Positions 54,700 to 64,000 of a stretch of 64,000 nt of DNA are shown here, in pieces (position 1 is the first letter of the stretch; every line of letters starts with the position of its first letter). Under the pieces are notes generated by a model. It was not told where the DNA came from. It saw only the letters and a program-made list of their open reading frames with translations, and made no database searches. Position numbers and translations under genes: made by a program. Location of the stretch: contig NZ_QJHL01000001.1 of NCBI RefSeq assembly GCF_003202405.1, positions 1,116,001-1,180,000 on the forward strand, read 5' to 3'. Origin of the DNA: Flavobacterium hydrophilum. GTDB lineage: Bacteria > Bacteroidota > Bacteroidia > Flavobacteriales > Flavobacteriaceae.

Positions 54700-54851
54700 A
54701 ATTTCAATATTCATTTTTTTAAGCAATAAAATTATCAAATTGTAATTTTCAATAGAATAAATGAATGTTTGATAAAAAACAACTTCTCCCCAAGAGGCTG
54801 TTTTAAAAATATTGTGGTCCCAAACCACAAATAACCTACATACCGAAGAAA

Positions 54852-57782
54852 ATGACGAATTTTATAATTAGATTATTAGTCTTATCATTATTTTTTGCGC
54901 CACATTTAAGCAATGCTCAGATTAAAAAAATTGGGGTTCCTTTTATCACCAATTACAATCCGAAAACATATAAAGCTGCTTCAGAAAATTGGGATGTTAT
55001 CCAGAATTCCAAAGGCATGATGTTTTTTGCCAATCATTTTGGAATTATGCAGTTTGACGGAGTGCGTTGGAATATTGTTACACAGCCGGATAATAAAAGT
55101 ATGGTTCGTTCTCTTGCCATTGACAACAAAGACCGAATCTATGTTGGTGCTCAGGGAGATTTTGGTTATGTAGTCCAGTTACCAAACGGGCAGTACAAAT
55201 ATACATCATTAGTAAAATTGCTTCCGGCTTCAGCAAGGAATTTTGGAGATGTCCTGCATACTGTTATTTATAATACTGAAGTGATTTTTTTCTCTACAGA
55301 AGGAATATTTATCTATAAGGACAACAAAATAAAAGTGATTCAGTCTAATGCAAAGTTTGATGAATTTTTTAAAGTCAATAATGATATATACGTTTCAGAT
55401 AATGCAAAGGGTCTGTTGAAATTAAAAGATGGCATTTTAGTTCCTCTTCCGGAAAGTGAACAATTTACAGAAATGAAGATTCGGTATATCTTTCAAACTA
55501 AAAAAGGCTTAATTCTCCTCACACAAAAAAACGGACTATTCCTTTATAAAGATAATCAACTAAAGATATTTGTTACCGAAGCCGATTATTTACTAAAGCA
55601 AAATCAAATTTCTACAGGAATTTTGCTTCCGGACGGATACTTAGGTATTGGAACCCGCCAAACCGGATTAGTAATTCTGGATTCTGAGGGAAGAATGATT
55701 CAGCATATTAACAAACAAACAGGGCTGGAAAATGAGTATGTAACCAATCTTAAAACGGATAGGGAAGGTAATTTGTGGGTGACGATGAAAGAAGGTATTT
55801 CATTAATCCAGATTTCTTCGCCGTTGTCAAGAATATTGGACACATCCAATGCAGAAACCAAAATATATTGCAGTCACATTTATCAGAACAAATTATATAT
55901 AGCCACTGATAACGGTTTGTTTTGGCTCGACTGGCAAACATATAAAAACGGTAAACATGAAAATATGTCTTTTCAGCATATCAACGGAATGTCTGAAAAT
56001 GTATGGAATATTGGTGTTTTTGGTAATTCACTCCTGGCATTTGAAAAAAATGGCATATTTGAGGTTAAAGGCAATAATGCGAAATTAATAGCTAAAACTG
56101 ATGGGGCCTGGCAGGGAATAATTATTCCACATCACCCTGATTTATTGCTTGTTGGTGGTTATACAGGATTACATTTGCTGAAAAATATAAATGGATCATG
56201 GGTATATCAAAACAAAATAGAAGGTTTTGCAGAAAGCAGCAGAATCATTATAACTGATAAGGAAGGGAATATCTGGATTGCCCATGGTTATAAAGGAATT
56301 TACAAATTAAAGTTTAATAAAAACTACGATGCTATTTCAGATATTGTTTTTTACAATAAGGCTGACGGTTTTCCATCCAGTTTATTTCTGAATACTTTCA
56401 AAATAAACAATGAAATACTTTTTGGAACAACAAAGGGAGTTTACAGGCAGGATGCAACTACAAAGAAAATGATACCGGATCCAATTTTTAAGAAATACCT
56501 TGGAATCGAAAATCATATTCGTTTATTGAAAGCGGATAATCAAAATAATATTTGGTACGTTTCCGGAGAAAATACCGGAAAAATAAACCAGAAGAAGCAA
56601 GGGAATTCAGATTTAGAAGAATTACCGTTTCGAAAGTTACGATATTTATATGTTCCGGGTTTCGAAAACATTCAGACAACTACAAGCGGAGATGTTTTTT
56701 TTGGTACTCAGGACGGTCTGATTCATTACAACAGTACAAAAAATAAAACCTATCAGGAAAAATACAAAGCAGTTATATCAGAGGTAAAATGTATTTTTCC
56801 AAAAGACAGTTTATTGTATTCCAGCAGATATGACGTACTTCCTTCGAATATTGAACTATTAAAAGAGGAGCTTTCTTCTATATTGTTGTATTCCAATAAT
56901 GCCCTGCATTTTTCATTTGCATCCTTGTATTATGATGAAACTGAGGCTACAAAATACGAGTATTGGCTTGAAGGTTTTGAACCTAAATGGTCAGATTGGA
57001 GTCTTCAGACTGAAAAAGAGTATACGAACTTACCCGAAAATGAATACATATTTCATGTAAGGGCAAAGAATATTTATGATGTGGTGAGTGAAGAAGCGGT
57101 TTTTAAATTTGAAATTTTAGCGCCCTGGTACCGGACAATCTGGGCTTATATCCTGTATCTGATACTTTTTGGCATTCTGATTTATACGATTATAAAGTAT
57201 CAAAAAAATATTGCAGTGCGGGATCGTGAACAGCTAATTTTGAATCAGGAAAAAGAGTTATTAAGAAACCGGGCTGAACTAAACGAGCAAAAATTAGCCA
57301 TGGAGCAGGAGAACATGGCTATCATGAAGGAAAATCTGGAAACTACGATTAGTCTCAAAAATGCAAAAGTGGCTTCCAATACAGTGAATCTTATTCATTT
57401 AAATGAAATATTGCTTTCTATAAAAGAACTCATCAGTCAGATTGATAAAAAAAATGATTCAGGTACAAACTTTAGTCTACTGACCAAAATCAACCGGATT
57501 ATTGATCATGAACTGCAAGGAGATAAACATTGGAACGAGTTTGAAGAGATCTTTAATCAGCTTCATGATAATTTTATGCAGCGTTTAAAAACAAGTTTTC
57601 CGGAACTGACACCACGTGATATGAGATTATGTGCTTATCTGAGAATGAATTTCAATACGAAAGAAATTGCTCCGCTGTTGGGGATCTCCGTAAGAGGGGT
57701 TGAAGACACCCGATACCGTATCCGAAAAAAATTACAGCTTCCATCAGACGCCAATATCACTGCATTTATCCTTAATTTTTAA
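54852..57782 (+). CDS. SusR-like transmembrane regulator: propeller, Y_Y_Y, LuxR-type HTH
   Basis: 976 residues with a signal peptide ending at LSNAQ. A long periplasmic beta-propeller follows (blades such as DNKDRIYVGAQGDFGYV, DREGNLWVTMKEGISLI, DKEGNIWIAHGYKGIYKL), then a Y_Y_Y domain (about 675-755), one membrane helix (about 762-785), a coiled coil (about 790-850) and a C-terminal LuxR/GerE-like HTH (ELTPRDMRLCAYLRMNFNTKEIAPLLGISVRGVEDTRYRIRKKLQL). There is no kinase or receiver, so ligand binding outside must be passed straight to DNA, as proposed for SusR. It precedes GH16 and GH64 genes on the same strand, so beta-1,3-glucan oligosaccharides are the likely signal. Confidence 0.93.
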   Translation: MTNFIIRLLVLSLFFAPHLSNAQIKKIGVPFITNYNPKTYKAASENWDVIQNSKGMMFFANHFGIMQFDGVRWNIVTQPDNKSMVRSLAIDNKDRIYVGAQGDFGYVVQLPNGQYKYTSLVKLLPASARNFGDVLHTVIYNTEVIFFSTEGIFIYKDNKIKVIQSNAKFDEFFKVNNDIYVSDNAKGLLKLKDGILVPLPESEQFTEMKIRYIFQTKKGLILLTQKNGLFLYKDNQLKIFVTEADYLLKQNQISTGILLPDGYLGIGTRQTGLVILDSEGRMIQHINKQTGLENEYVTNLKTDREGNLWVTMKEGISLIQISSPLSRILDTSNAETKIYCSHIYQNKLYIATDNGLFWLDWQTYKNGKHENMSFQHINGMSENVWNIGVFGNSLLAFEKNGIFEVKGNNAKLIAKTDGAWQGIIIPHHPDLLLVGGYTGLHLLKNINGSWVYQNKIEGFAESSRIIITDKEGNIWIAHGYKGIYKLKFNKNYDAISDIVFYNKADGFPSSLFLNTFKINNEILFGTTKGVYRQDATTKKMIPDPIFKKYLGIENHIRLLKADNQNNIWYVSGENTGKINQKKQGNSDLEELPFRKLRYLYVPGFENIQTTTSGDVFFGTQDGLIHYNSTKNKTYQEKYKAVISEVKCIFPKDSLLYSSRYDVLPSNIELLKEELSSILLYSNNALHFSFASLYYDETEATKYEYWLEGFEPKWSDWSLQTEKEYTNLPENEYIFHVRAKNIYDVVSEEAVFKFEILAPWYRTIWAYILYLILFGILIYTIIKYQKNIAVRDREQLILNQEKELLRNRAELNEQKLAMEQENMAIMKENLETTISLKNAKVASNTVNLIHLNEILLSIKELISQIDKKNDSGTNFSLLTKINRIIDHELQGDKHWNEFEEIFNQLHDNFMQRLKTSFPELTPRDMRLCAYLRMNFNTKEIAPLLGISVRGVEDTRYRIRKKLQLPSDANITAFILNF

Positions 57783-57800
57783 TCTTTTATTATTAAGTAA

Positions 57801-57887
57801 AATCGTATCCGGTTTTACATGTTTGACTGCTAATTACTACATTTTTTTTAGCACCACCGTAGTCAAACCGTATCCTGAAATACGATT
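57801..57887. promoter_or_regulatory. Nested inverted repeats between the SusR-like and GH16 genes
   Basis: Three concentric pairs share one centre: AATCGTAT/ATACGATT (57801 and 57880), GTTTGACT/AGTCAAAC (57821 and 57861) and TGCTAA/TTAGCA (57828 and 57848). It may end the regulator transcript, form a leader structure or bind the regulator. Confidence 0.55.
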
Positions 57888-57996
57888 CTTACAGGGTTTA
57901 TTTTTTAATATTGTCTCACTTAATAAAATAACTTTCTGCTTTTTATAAACAGCAAAATTATTTTGTTGATACACTTTATTAACAAAAAACCAAAAA

Positions 57997-60900
57997 ATGA
58001 AAAAAAAAGACTCTTTCTTCGGCCGACCACTGAGGAGCAACTACAATTTATTAAAAAAATGTTTTATTCTGGGATTATTACTATTGTCACCATTTCTAAA
58101 AGTACATTCACAATGTAATACTTTGATTTGGTCAGATGAATTTAATGGCATATCAGTAGATGCAAACAAATGGCAAAGTATTTCCGGAAACGGCTGTCCT
58201 TCGCTTTGCGGATTCGGAAACGGAGAAGCACAACGCTACGATCCTAATCAGGCAACGATTGTTAAGGAGGGAACAAACAGTTATCTGAACATTCAGGCTA
58301 AGTATGAACCCAATGCAGCATTTCCGCAGCAGCCTTATTCTTCTGCAAAATTAACTACACAGGGTAAATATGCAATAAAATACGGACGGATAGAAGCCCG
58401 TATGAAATTATCAACAGGAATGGGAGCATGGCCGGCATTTTGGATGTTACCGGCTGGCACCAGCAATTGGCCTTATACCGGTGAAATTGATATCATGGAA
58501 GCCAAGCACAGAAATCCAAAATCAATAGATGGTACGATTCATTATGACGGAGGTGGTTATCATTATACCGGCAGAAGTTATACATCGCCAACCGATTTAT
58601 CTACAGAATTTCATGTTTATGCCGTAGAATGGGGACCAAATATCATCAAATGGTTTATAGACGGTAATTTATTTCATACCGCTACGCCAAATACTACTGT
58701 AAATGGAGGATGGCCTTTCAACGATCAGGAGTTTTATATCATTCTGAATTTAGCCGTGGGTAGTTTAGGAACGCCTTACACAAGCGTTAACGGAGCGGGT
58801 GTTGAACCAGTTCCGGCTGATTTTCCGGCAAAAATACAGGTAGATTACGTTCGTGTTTACAGCGGTAGTTTTACCTATGGCGTTATTGGTGATGCAAAAG
58901 TGTACAATAACGAAACCAATAAAACCTATTCAATTAATACAATTACAGGCGCAAGTTACAATTGGACAGTTCCTGCAGGTGCAACAATTACTTCGGGACA
59001 AGGCACTAACACCATTACAGTAAACTGGGGAACATCCGGGGGAGATGTTGCTGTAGCTACTACTGTTTCAGGATGTGCTGCGAATACTTATAAGTTAGCG
59101 GTAACAACAGAAGTACCTTTACCGGTAGAAAAAATTCAGGAGGATTTTCAATCAAACAGAAATATCGTTTATGGAAACAAAACCGGAGTCCTTACAGAGG
59201 CTGTTGCCAATCCGTCTGCTACAGGAATAAACACTTCGGCTTTGGTGGGTAAATATGTTCGTAATTCATCTGAATTATATGATGTTATGAATATCAAAAA
59301 TGTAGTAATCAGTAATGCCAATGATTATGTGTATGGCAGAAAAAAGATTTCTTTTGATATCTATACTTCGGCTCCTGTTGGAACTAAAATTTCGATGCAG
59401 CTTGAAAATAGTCTCGTAACAACGGCTATCAATTTTCCATCAGGAAGGCACAGCGGTTACAAGGCTTCTACAACAGTTCAGAATAAATGGGAAACAATAG
59501 AATTTGAATTCGAAAAAGTAATTGATCCTAATACAAGTGCATTGACGATCAATACTGTAGTGTTTCTTTTTGAGTCGAATTCAAATTCCGGAGCTACGTA
59601 TTATTTCGATAACCTGCTTACGAAAGCGGCACCGGAAAAACCGGTTATTGCAACTGATGTTTTGCAGAATTATGATGGCACGAATAAAATTATCAAAGGA
59701 ACAACAACCGGAACGTATTCTGTTGTAGCAAATCCGGGGTCAAATTCGGTTAACAGTTCTGCGAATGTAGCGAGATATGTTCGAAATGTAACGGAACAAT
59801 ATGATGTGCTTTTCTTTAATACACAAAGCACTATCGAAGATGCTGGTTTATTGAAAAACCAGACGAATAAAATCATGATAGATGTTTATACTTCGGCACC
59901 TGTGGGGACGGTGGTGAGTATGAATTTAGAAAATAGCGCAACATCGCTTCCGACTAATTTTCCAACAGGAAGAAACAGTAATTATGTAGCGATTACTACC
60001 AAACAGAATCAATGGGAAACATTAACTTTCTACTATAATGCAAGTCCGGATTTAGGAACTTCCAATCTGGCAATCAACCAAATGGTTTTATTGTTCAATT
60101 CTGGTTCTTATACAAGCGATACGTATTATTTTGACAATATCAGAATTGGATCTACAAAATTACCGGATACTTTTACGACTGGTGTTGTTTACGAAGATTA
60201 TCAAAATACACACAATATAACCTTTAGGGATGCTATTGGAACGTATACGCCAAACACTGCAAATCCTAATGCCAGCGGAATCAATACGTCTTCAAATGTG
60301 GCAAGATATGTTAGAAAAGCAACCGAATTGTATGATAATTTCTCATTCAATACCACTTTAACCAATGTGGCAGATTTCAAAAACGGAACGAAAATATTCG
60401 CTATGGATGTTTATACTTCTGCTCCGGTGGGATCTATAATATCCTGGCAGGCAGAAAGCAGTGCTTCGATTCCGTCTAATTTTCCGGCAGGCAGACACAG
60501 TGTTTATCAGGGAGTTGTGAAGCAAAGCAATGTATGGCATACCGTAACTTTTACATATGCAAGCTCGCCGGATGCTTCGACTTTAGATAGTGAAGTGAAT
60601 CGTTTTGTATTTTTATTTGAACCGGGAACGAGTTCAGGAAATACTTATTTCTTTGATAATATCAGAGCTTTAAATTTAGTTTCTACTGAGAATCCTCCTG
60701 CAACTTTACCGGCTCCATGGGTGAGCACAGACTTGGGTGCGGTAACTCCCGCAGGTGAAGCCACACATTCCAGTGGAACTTTCACTATAAAAGGATCAGG
60801 AAACGATATTTGGGAATCAAGCGATCAGTTTCAGTATGTATATCAGCCGATAACGGGTGATGGAGAAATTATTGCCAAAGTAAATTCATTGACCAATACA

Positions 60901-61956
60901 AATACTTATGCCAAAGCAGGAGTGATGTTCCGCGAAACGCTTACACCAACTTCTAAACATGCTATGACAGATGTAACACCGGCTGCCGGAGCAGAATTTT
61001 TATCAAGAAGTGCTGTTTCAGGAGTAACTGTAGCTGATGTTGCTACAGGAACGGCTCCAAAATGGGTTCGTATCGTGCGATCAGGAAATATATTTACGTC
61101 TTACATATCTGATAGCGGTACAGCGTGGACACAGCTTGGTACTCCAAAAACAATTACAATGTCCAATACAATTTATGTGGGAATGGCTGTTACATCTCAT
61201 GCAAATGGAACTTTAGGAACAGGAGTTTTCAGCGATGTGATTGTTAGAAATATTACGCCACCAAACAACAATGTCAATTTAGCTTTAGGGAAAACGGCCA
61301 CAGCTTCTACAGAAGAAAATGCGACTTACACAGCAGGTAAAGCAACAGATACAGATTCGACAGTGTCCAGATGGGCAAGTTCTTTTGGCAATGCAACAGA
61401 ATGGATTTATGTTGACCTGGGAAGTAATTACAACATCAACCGTGTAGTACTAAAATGGGAAGCCGCTTTTGCAACACAATACAAAGTGCAGCTTTCTACT
61501 GATAATGTTTTCACAGAAAATGAAACCATCAACACACAAACTGCCAGTGATGGAGGTACAGATGATTTAACGGTAACCGGAACAGGAAGATACCTTCGAA
61601 TCTTATGCACTACAAAAGCTTTGGCTCCTTATGGATATTCATTGTATACGATAGAAGCTTACGGATCAGCTTCAACAGCTAAAAAAGCATTTTCTGAGGA
61701 AGAAACATTGAAAACAACTGATTTTGCAATGTATCCAAATCCTGCCAGTAATTATATTCAGCTTTCAATGCCTGAAAAATTAGATCATAAAATGGTAACG
61801 ATTTATGACAATTCAGGGAAATTGATTCTACAAACGCAATTGGATAATAATTCTAATGAAAGCTTTATCGATGTAAGCAGACTTGCGAAAGGAATCTATA
61901 TTCTGAATTTTAAATCAGATCAAAAAAGCTGGACAAAAAAACTAATCAAGCGATAA
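57997..61956 (+). CDS. Secreted multidomain GH16 beta-1,3-glucanase (laminarinase) with T9SS tail
   Basis: 1319 residues with a signal peptide ending at KVHSQ. The GH16 domain (about 42-290) has LIWSDEFNG, MGAWPAFWMLP and the catalytic GEIDIMEAKHR; the sequence type is laminarinase. Then come a PKD-like domain (about 290-372), three tandem copies of a 175-residue module (about 377-893), a DUF1349-like concanavalin domain (about 905-1085), a discoidin-like domain (about 1090-1225) and a T9SS type A sorting domain (FAMYPNPASNYIQLSMP to LIKR). It should cut laminarin or fungal beta-1,3-glucan at the surface or outside the cell. It follows the SusR-like gene and precedes the GH64 gene. Confidence 0.93.
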   Translation: MKKKDSFFGRPLRSNYNLLKKCFILGLLLLSPFLKVHSQCNTLIWSDEFNGISVDANKWQSISGNGCPSLCGFGNGEAQRYDPNQATIVKEGTNSYLNIQAKYEPNAAFPQQPYSSAKLTTQGKYAIKYGRIEARMKLSTGMGAWPAFWMLPAGTSNWPYTGEIDIMEAKHRNPKSIDGTIHYDGGGYHYTGRSYTSPTDLSTEFHVYAVEWGPNIIKWFIDGNLFHTATPNTTVNGGWPFNDQEFYIILNLAVGSLGTPYTSVNGAGVEPVPADFPAKIQVDYVRVYSGSFTYGVIGDAKVYNNETNKTYSINTITGASYNWTVPAGATITSGQGTNTITVNWGTSGGDVAVATTVSGCAANTYKLAVTTEVPLPVEKIQEDFQSNRNIVYGNKTGVLTEAVANPSATGINTSALVGKYVRNSSELYDVMNIKNVVISNANDYVYGRKKISFDIYTSAPVGTKISMQLENSLVTTAINFPSGRHSGYKASTTVQNKWETIEFEFEKVIDPNTSALTINTVVFLFESNSNSGATYYFDNLLTKAAPEKPVIATDVLQNYDGTNKIIKGTTTGTYSVVANPGSNSVNSSANVARYVRNVTEQYDVLFFNTQSTIEDAGLLKNQTNKIMIDVYTSAPVGTVVSMNLENSATSLPTNFPTGRNSNYVAITTKQNQWETLTFYYNASPDLGTSNLAINQMVLLFNSGSYTSDTYYFDNIRIGSTKLPDTFTTGVVYEDYQNTHNITFRDAIGTYTPNTANPNASGINTSSNVARYVRKATELYDNFSFNTTLTNVADFKNGTKIFAMDVYTSAPVGSIISWQAESSASIPSNFPAGRHSVYQGVVKQSNVWHTVTFTYASSPDASTLDSEVNRFVFLFEPGTSSGNTYFFDNIRALNLVSTENPPATLPAPWVSTDLGAVTPAGEATHSSGTFTIKGSGNDIWESSDQFQYVYQPITGDGEIIAKVNSLTNTNTYAKAGVMFRETLTPTSKHAMTDVTPAAGAEFLSRSAVSGVTVADVATGTAPKWVRIVRSGNIFTSYISDSGTAWTQLGTPKTITMSNTIYVGMAVTSHANGTLGTGVFSDVIVRNITPPNNNVNLALGKTATASTEENATYTAGKATDTDSTVSRWASSFGNATEWIYVDLGSNYNINRVVLKWEAAFATQYKVQLSTDNVFTENETINTQTASDGGTDDLTVTGTGRYLRILCTTKALAPYGYSLYTIEAYGSASTAKKAFSEEETLKTTDFAMYPNPASNYIQLSMPEKLDHKMVTIYDNSGKLILQTQLDNNSNESFIDVSRLAKGIYILNFKSDQKSWTKKLIKR
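59127..60675 (+). repeat. Triplicated module inside the GH16 protein
   Basis: Three tandem copies of about 520 bases start near 59127, 59650 and 60180. Each encodes YVR(N/K)xxExYD, then D(I/V)YTSAPVG, NFPxGRxSxY, a W(E/H)T(I/V/L)xF block and TYxFDN. They are probably carbohydrate-binding beta-sandwiches of a type I cannot name. Confidence 0.88.
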
Positions 61957-62056
61957 ACTAAAAATCCGTTGGGTGTAAGTTGTCTCGAATACTATTTCAA
62001 TATCCCCAAATTAGAAATAAATTCAAGAAAACAATATTTGCACCTGACGGATAAGT

Positions 62057-62080
62057 AAGTCATTATTTTTAAAATGACTT
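62057..62080 (+). promoter_or_regulatory. Hairpin in the leader of the GH64 gene
   Basis: AAGTCATT pairs perfectly with AATGACTT over an eight-base AT loop, 36 bases before the start codon. Either end of a GH16 transcript or a leader structure. No T tract of normal length follows. Confidence 0.5.
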
Positions 62081-62116
62081 TAAAATCTATTTACGTAACC
62101 TCAAAATTATCTAGAT

Positions 62117-64000
62117 ATGAATAAAATTAAACTTACAAATTTTTATTTTCTGACAGCACTGTTTCTGGTGTTTTCAAATTTTATGTTTGGTCAGGGAGCA
62201 ATTCCCTTCACGATTAGTAATACCTCTACATTTAATGATAATGAATTGTATGTAGCGATTGTGGGTATTGATTATACAACTGGAAACCATGTTTGGGTCA
62301 ATGCCAAAACGAGTCAGGTTTTACCAATGAGTTCTTCTTATAATACCGTGACCGGACCAACAATTGGAGGCAACACCGGACCCGGGCAAAACTCAAAATA
62401 TGCCAATTGCTTTACAAAATTGAGTGAAATTCCAAATAAGACTTTTACACTGCCTTTAATCGCAGGCTGCAGGGTTTTTATAGCCAAAGGACAGCAATTG
62501 TATTTTTATTTTTTTGGAGCAAGTGGTGCGCCTTCAGGATATACATCACCAAATCCATTAAACGCAACGGATCCGAATCAGGGAATTTTATATGAAATAA
62601 TTGAGCTTACGAATAATCAATACGGTTTTTTTGGAAATCCATCAAGGGTCGATTCGTATAAATATCCAATGGGACTGGAGTTATTCGGAGCCAATGGATA
62701 TCAAAAACGTGTGGGTGAATTAAAAAAACACGCCGATATCGTGGCAGCTTTTAAAGCCAATGTGCCATCAGAATTTCAGGGCTGTGTGAACGATGCGACA
62801 GGAGAAATTACAGCACCTTCAAAAACACCGGCTTTTGCTGATGGAACCGGAGGAACTTCAGTTGGACCTCAGGCAAATTATTTAAAACCATATATAGATG
62901 CTATCTGGAATAAATATAAAAATGAAGATTTAATCTTTTATGCGGGAGATGCCGGAGTTTTCAAAGGAAGAGTAATCGGAGAGCAGCTTGAAATGGTTGG
63001 ACAATCCGGAGGTTTTGTGGGTCGCACAGGAAGAGTTCAAAACCGACCAACAACTCAGGAAGCACTGGAAGGAAAAGGCGTTCTGGACAGAAGACTGGTT
63101 GACGGAGATTTAGATCTTGTTATTCAGGCACAATTAACTGCTGCAATTAACAGACATGTTGTAAATACTACAACTGCAAATCCGGGTCAGCAAAACTGGT
63201 ACGATGCTTCGAAATACTATCAGGTAAATCCAACGAATCATTATTCTAAATTCTGGCATTTACCGGGAATAAGTGTAGACAATCTCGCATACGGATTTGC
63301 TTATGATGACGTGGCTGATCAGTCGCCATCGCTTCATTCGCCTCAGCCAACAAAAGTAATTGCAGCTTTTGGAGGTTATGCAGGAACAGTTCCTTCTGTA
63401 CCCGCTACAACCGATCTAATTACCGTTTATAAAGATTGTAATTACACAGGATTTTCCGGAGGATTGACTATTGGCGATTATAATCTGGCCCGTTTGAATA
63501 CTTTGGGAGTTCTGAATGATGATATTTCATCACTGAGAGTGGCACAGGGGTTTAAGGCCATTTTGTATCAGGACGATAATTTTACAGGAACTTCAACAAC
63601 TATTACTTCTGATAATACTTGTTTGAATACAACGTGGAATGATAAAGTAACTTCTATCCGAATTTTACCAAACGGAACCACGACTTTAGGTAACCAGACT
63701 TTCTTTTTGCAAAACAGAAACAGTAATTTAAATATGGATGTTTGGAATGCCAGTTTATCCAATGGAGCCAATGTGGCACAGGGAACAGCAAATTCAAACG
63801 CCAACCAGAAATTTGTATTTACGCATTTAGGTGATGGATTGTATAAAATTGTGGCAAGTCATAGTGGCCAATCTTTAGATGTAAATAATTTCAATAAAGA
63901 TAATGGTGCCAATGTTGAGCAATATCCATACAATGCAACTACAAACCAACAATTTATATTGGTTGCTACAGGTGATGGATTTTACAAAATCGTTGCAAGA
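62117..64000 (+). CDS. GH64 beta-1,3-glucanase with crystallin-like and ricin-type lectin domains, cut by the right edge
   Basis: The frame opens at ATG 62117 with a signal peptide ending at FMFGQ and has no stop within the window; 628 codons are visible. The first 400 residues are a GH64 glucanase (IPFTISNTSTFNDNELYVAIVG, YPMGLELFG, DLIFYAGDAGVFKGRVIGEQ, NHYSKFWHLPGISVDNLAYGFAYDDV). Then follows a beta/gamma-crystallin-like segment (ITVYKDCNYTGFSGGLTIGDYN...), and from about residue 520 ricin-B-type lectin repeats (NRNSNLNMDVWNASLSNGANV, HSGQSLDVNNFNKDNGANVEQ). GH64 enzymes release oligosaccharides such as laminaripentaose from beta-1,3-glucan. It matches the GH16 gene upstream. More lectin repeats and perhaps a sorting tail should lie to the right. 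Confidence 0.88.
   Translation, partial: MNKIKLTNFYFLTALFLVFSNFMFGQGAIPFTISNTSTFNDNELYVAIVGIDYTTGNHVWVNAKTSQVLPMSSSYNTVTGPTIGGNTGPGQNSKYANCFTKLSEIPNKTFTLPLIAGCRVFIAKGQQLYFYFFGASGAPSGYTSPNPLNATDPNQGILYEIIELTNNQYGFFGNPSRVDSYKYPMGLELFGANGYQKRVGELKKHADIVAAFKANVPSEFQGCVNDATGEITAPSKTPAFADGTGGTSVGPQANYLKPYIDAIWNKYKNEDLIFYAGDAGVFKGRVIGEQLEMVGQSGGFVGRTGRVQNRPTTQEALEGKGVLDRRLVDGDLDLVIQAQLTAAINRHVVNTTTANPGQQNWYDASKYYQVNPTNHYSKFWHLPGISVDNLAYGFAYDDVADQSPSLHSPQPTKVIAAFGGYAGTVPSVPATTDLITVYKDCNYTGFSGGLTIGDYNLARLNTLGVLNDDISSLRVAQGFKAILYQDDNFTGTSTTITSDNTCLNTTWNDKVTSIRILPNGTTTLGNQTFFLQNRNSNLNMDVWNASLSNGANVAQGTANSNANQKFVFTHLGDGLYKIVASHSGQSLDVNNFNKDNGANVEQYPYNATTNQQFILVATGDGFYKIVAR

Larger units (their letters stand above)
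54185..54851. other. Divergent regulatory spacer, 667 bp
   Basis: No gene. It separates the minus-strand pectinesterase gene from the plus-strand SusR-like gene. From left to right it holds a hairpin at 54221-54246, a minus-strand -7 element TAGTTTTG at 54269-54276, the TTACCCCC half-site at 54320-54327 and the inverted repeat plus promoter at 54658-54699. The middle (54330-54650) is AT-rich with nothing recognised. Confidence 0.7.

Noticed and set aside
57997..61956. CRISPR-like repetition in the GH16 gene
   Set aside because: The repeats are about 520 bases, diverged and in frame; they are protein modules, not a CRISPR array.

Overview
The window looks like a chromosome segment of a Flavobacterium-type member of the Bacteroidota. 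The support is low GC, two SusC/SusD pairs, a hybrid two-component sensor, a SusR-like membrane regulator, type IX secretion (T9SS) sorting tails on three large enzymes, TAnnTTTG-type promoter elements and little Shine-Dalgarno signal. Nearly everything here serves capture and breakdown of plant, fungal or algal polysaccharides. No tRNA, rRNA, CRISPR array, transposase or phage gene was seen.

Locus 1 (about 1-25.9 kb, plus strand) is a polysaccharide utilization locus. Its order is a left-truncated hybrid sensor kinase/AraC regulator, a DUF2264 enzyme, a GH105 unsaturated glycuronidase, SusC and SusD, a T9SS-exported GH128-like enzyme, a GH16 gene carrying an in-frame stop, a GH43 enzyme of exo-beta-1,3-galactanase type, GH2, GH78 and a second DUF2264 protein. 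This set fits type II arabinogalactan or arabinogalactan-protein carrying rhamnose and glucuronate caps, but that substrate is an inference. A separately transcribed GH97 and a luciferase-like flavin oxidoreductase follow at 26.2-29.3 kb.

Locus 2 (29.4-45.2 kb) is a coherent alpha-mannan locus. A divergent AraC regulator faces a long plus-strand operon: mannose-6-phosphate isomerase with an extra kinase-like N-terminal domain, ROK sugar kinase, SusC, SusD, SusE-like lipoprotein, two GH76 endo-mannanases, GH92 mannosidase and a sugar MFS transporter. Together they could bind mannan, cut it, import mannose, phosphorylate it and isomerise it to fructose-6-phosphate.

The stretch 45.3-50.5 kb holds an unknown coiled-coil membrane protein with a structured leader, a DUF2314 lipoprotein, a Crp/Fnr regulator followed by a textbook FNR-type box, an SDR oxidoreductase, a VOC-SnoaL fusion and a DUF1810 protein.

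Locus 3 (50.8-64 kb) has a minus-strand CE8 pectinesterase-PL1 pectate lyase gene split by an apparent two-base deletion, then a divergent SusR-like regulator that precedes a modular GH16 laminarinase and a GH64 beta-1,3-glucanase running off the right edge. This looks like a beta-1,3-glucan module beside a pectin gene. The intergenic regions are rich in perfect inverted repeats, and several are proposed as operators, leaders or terminators.
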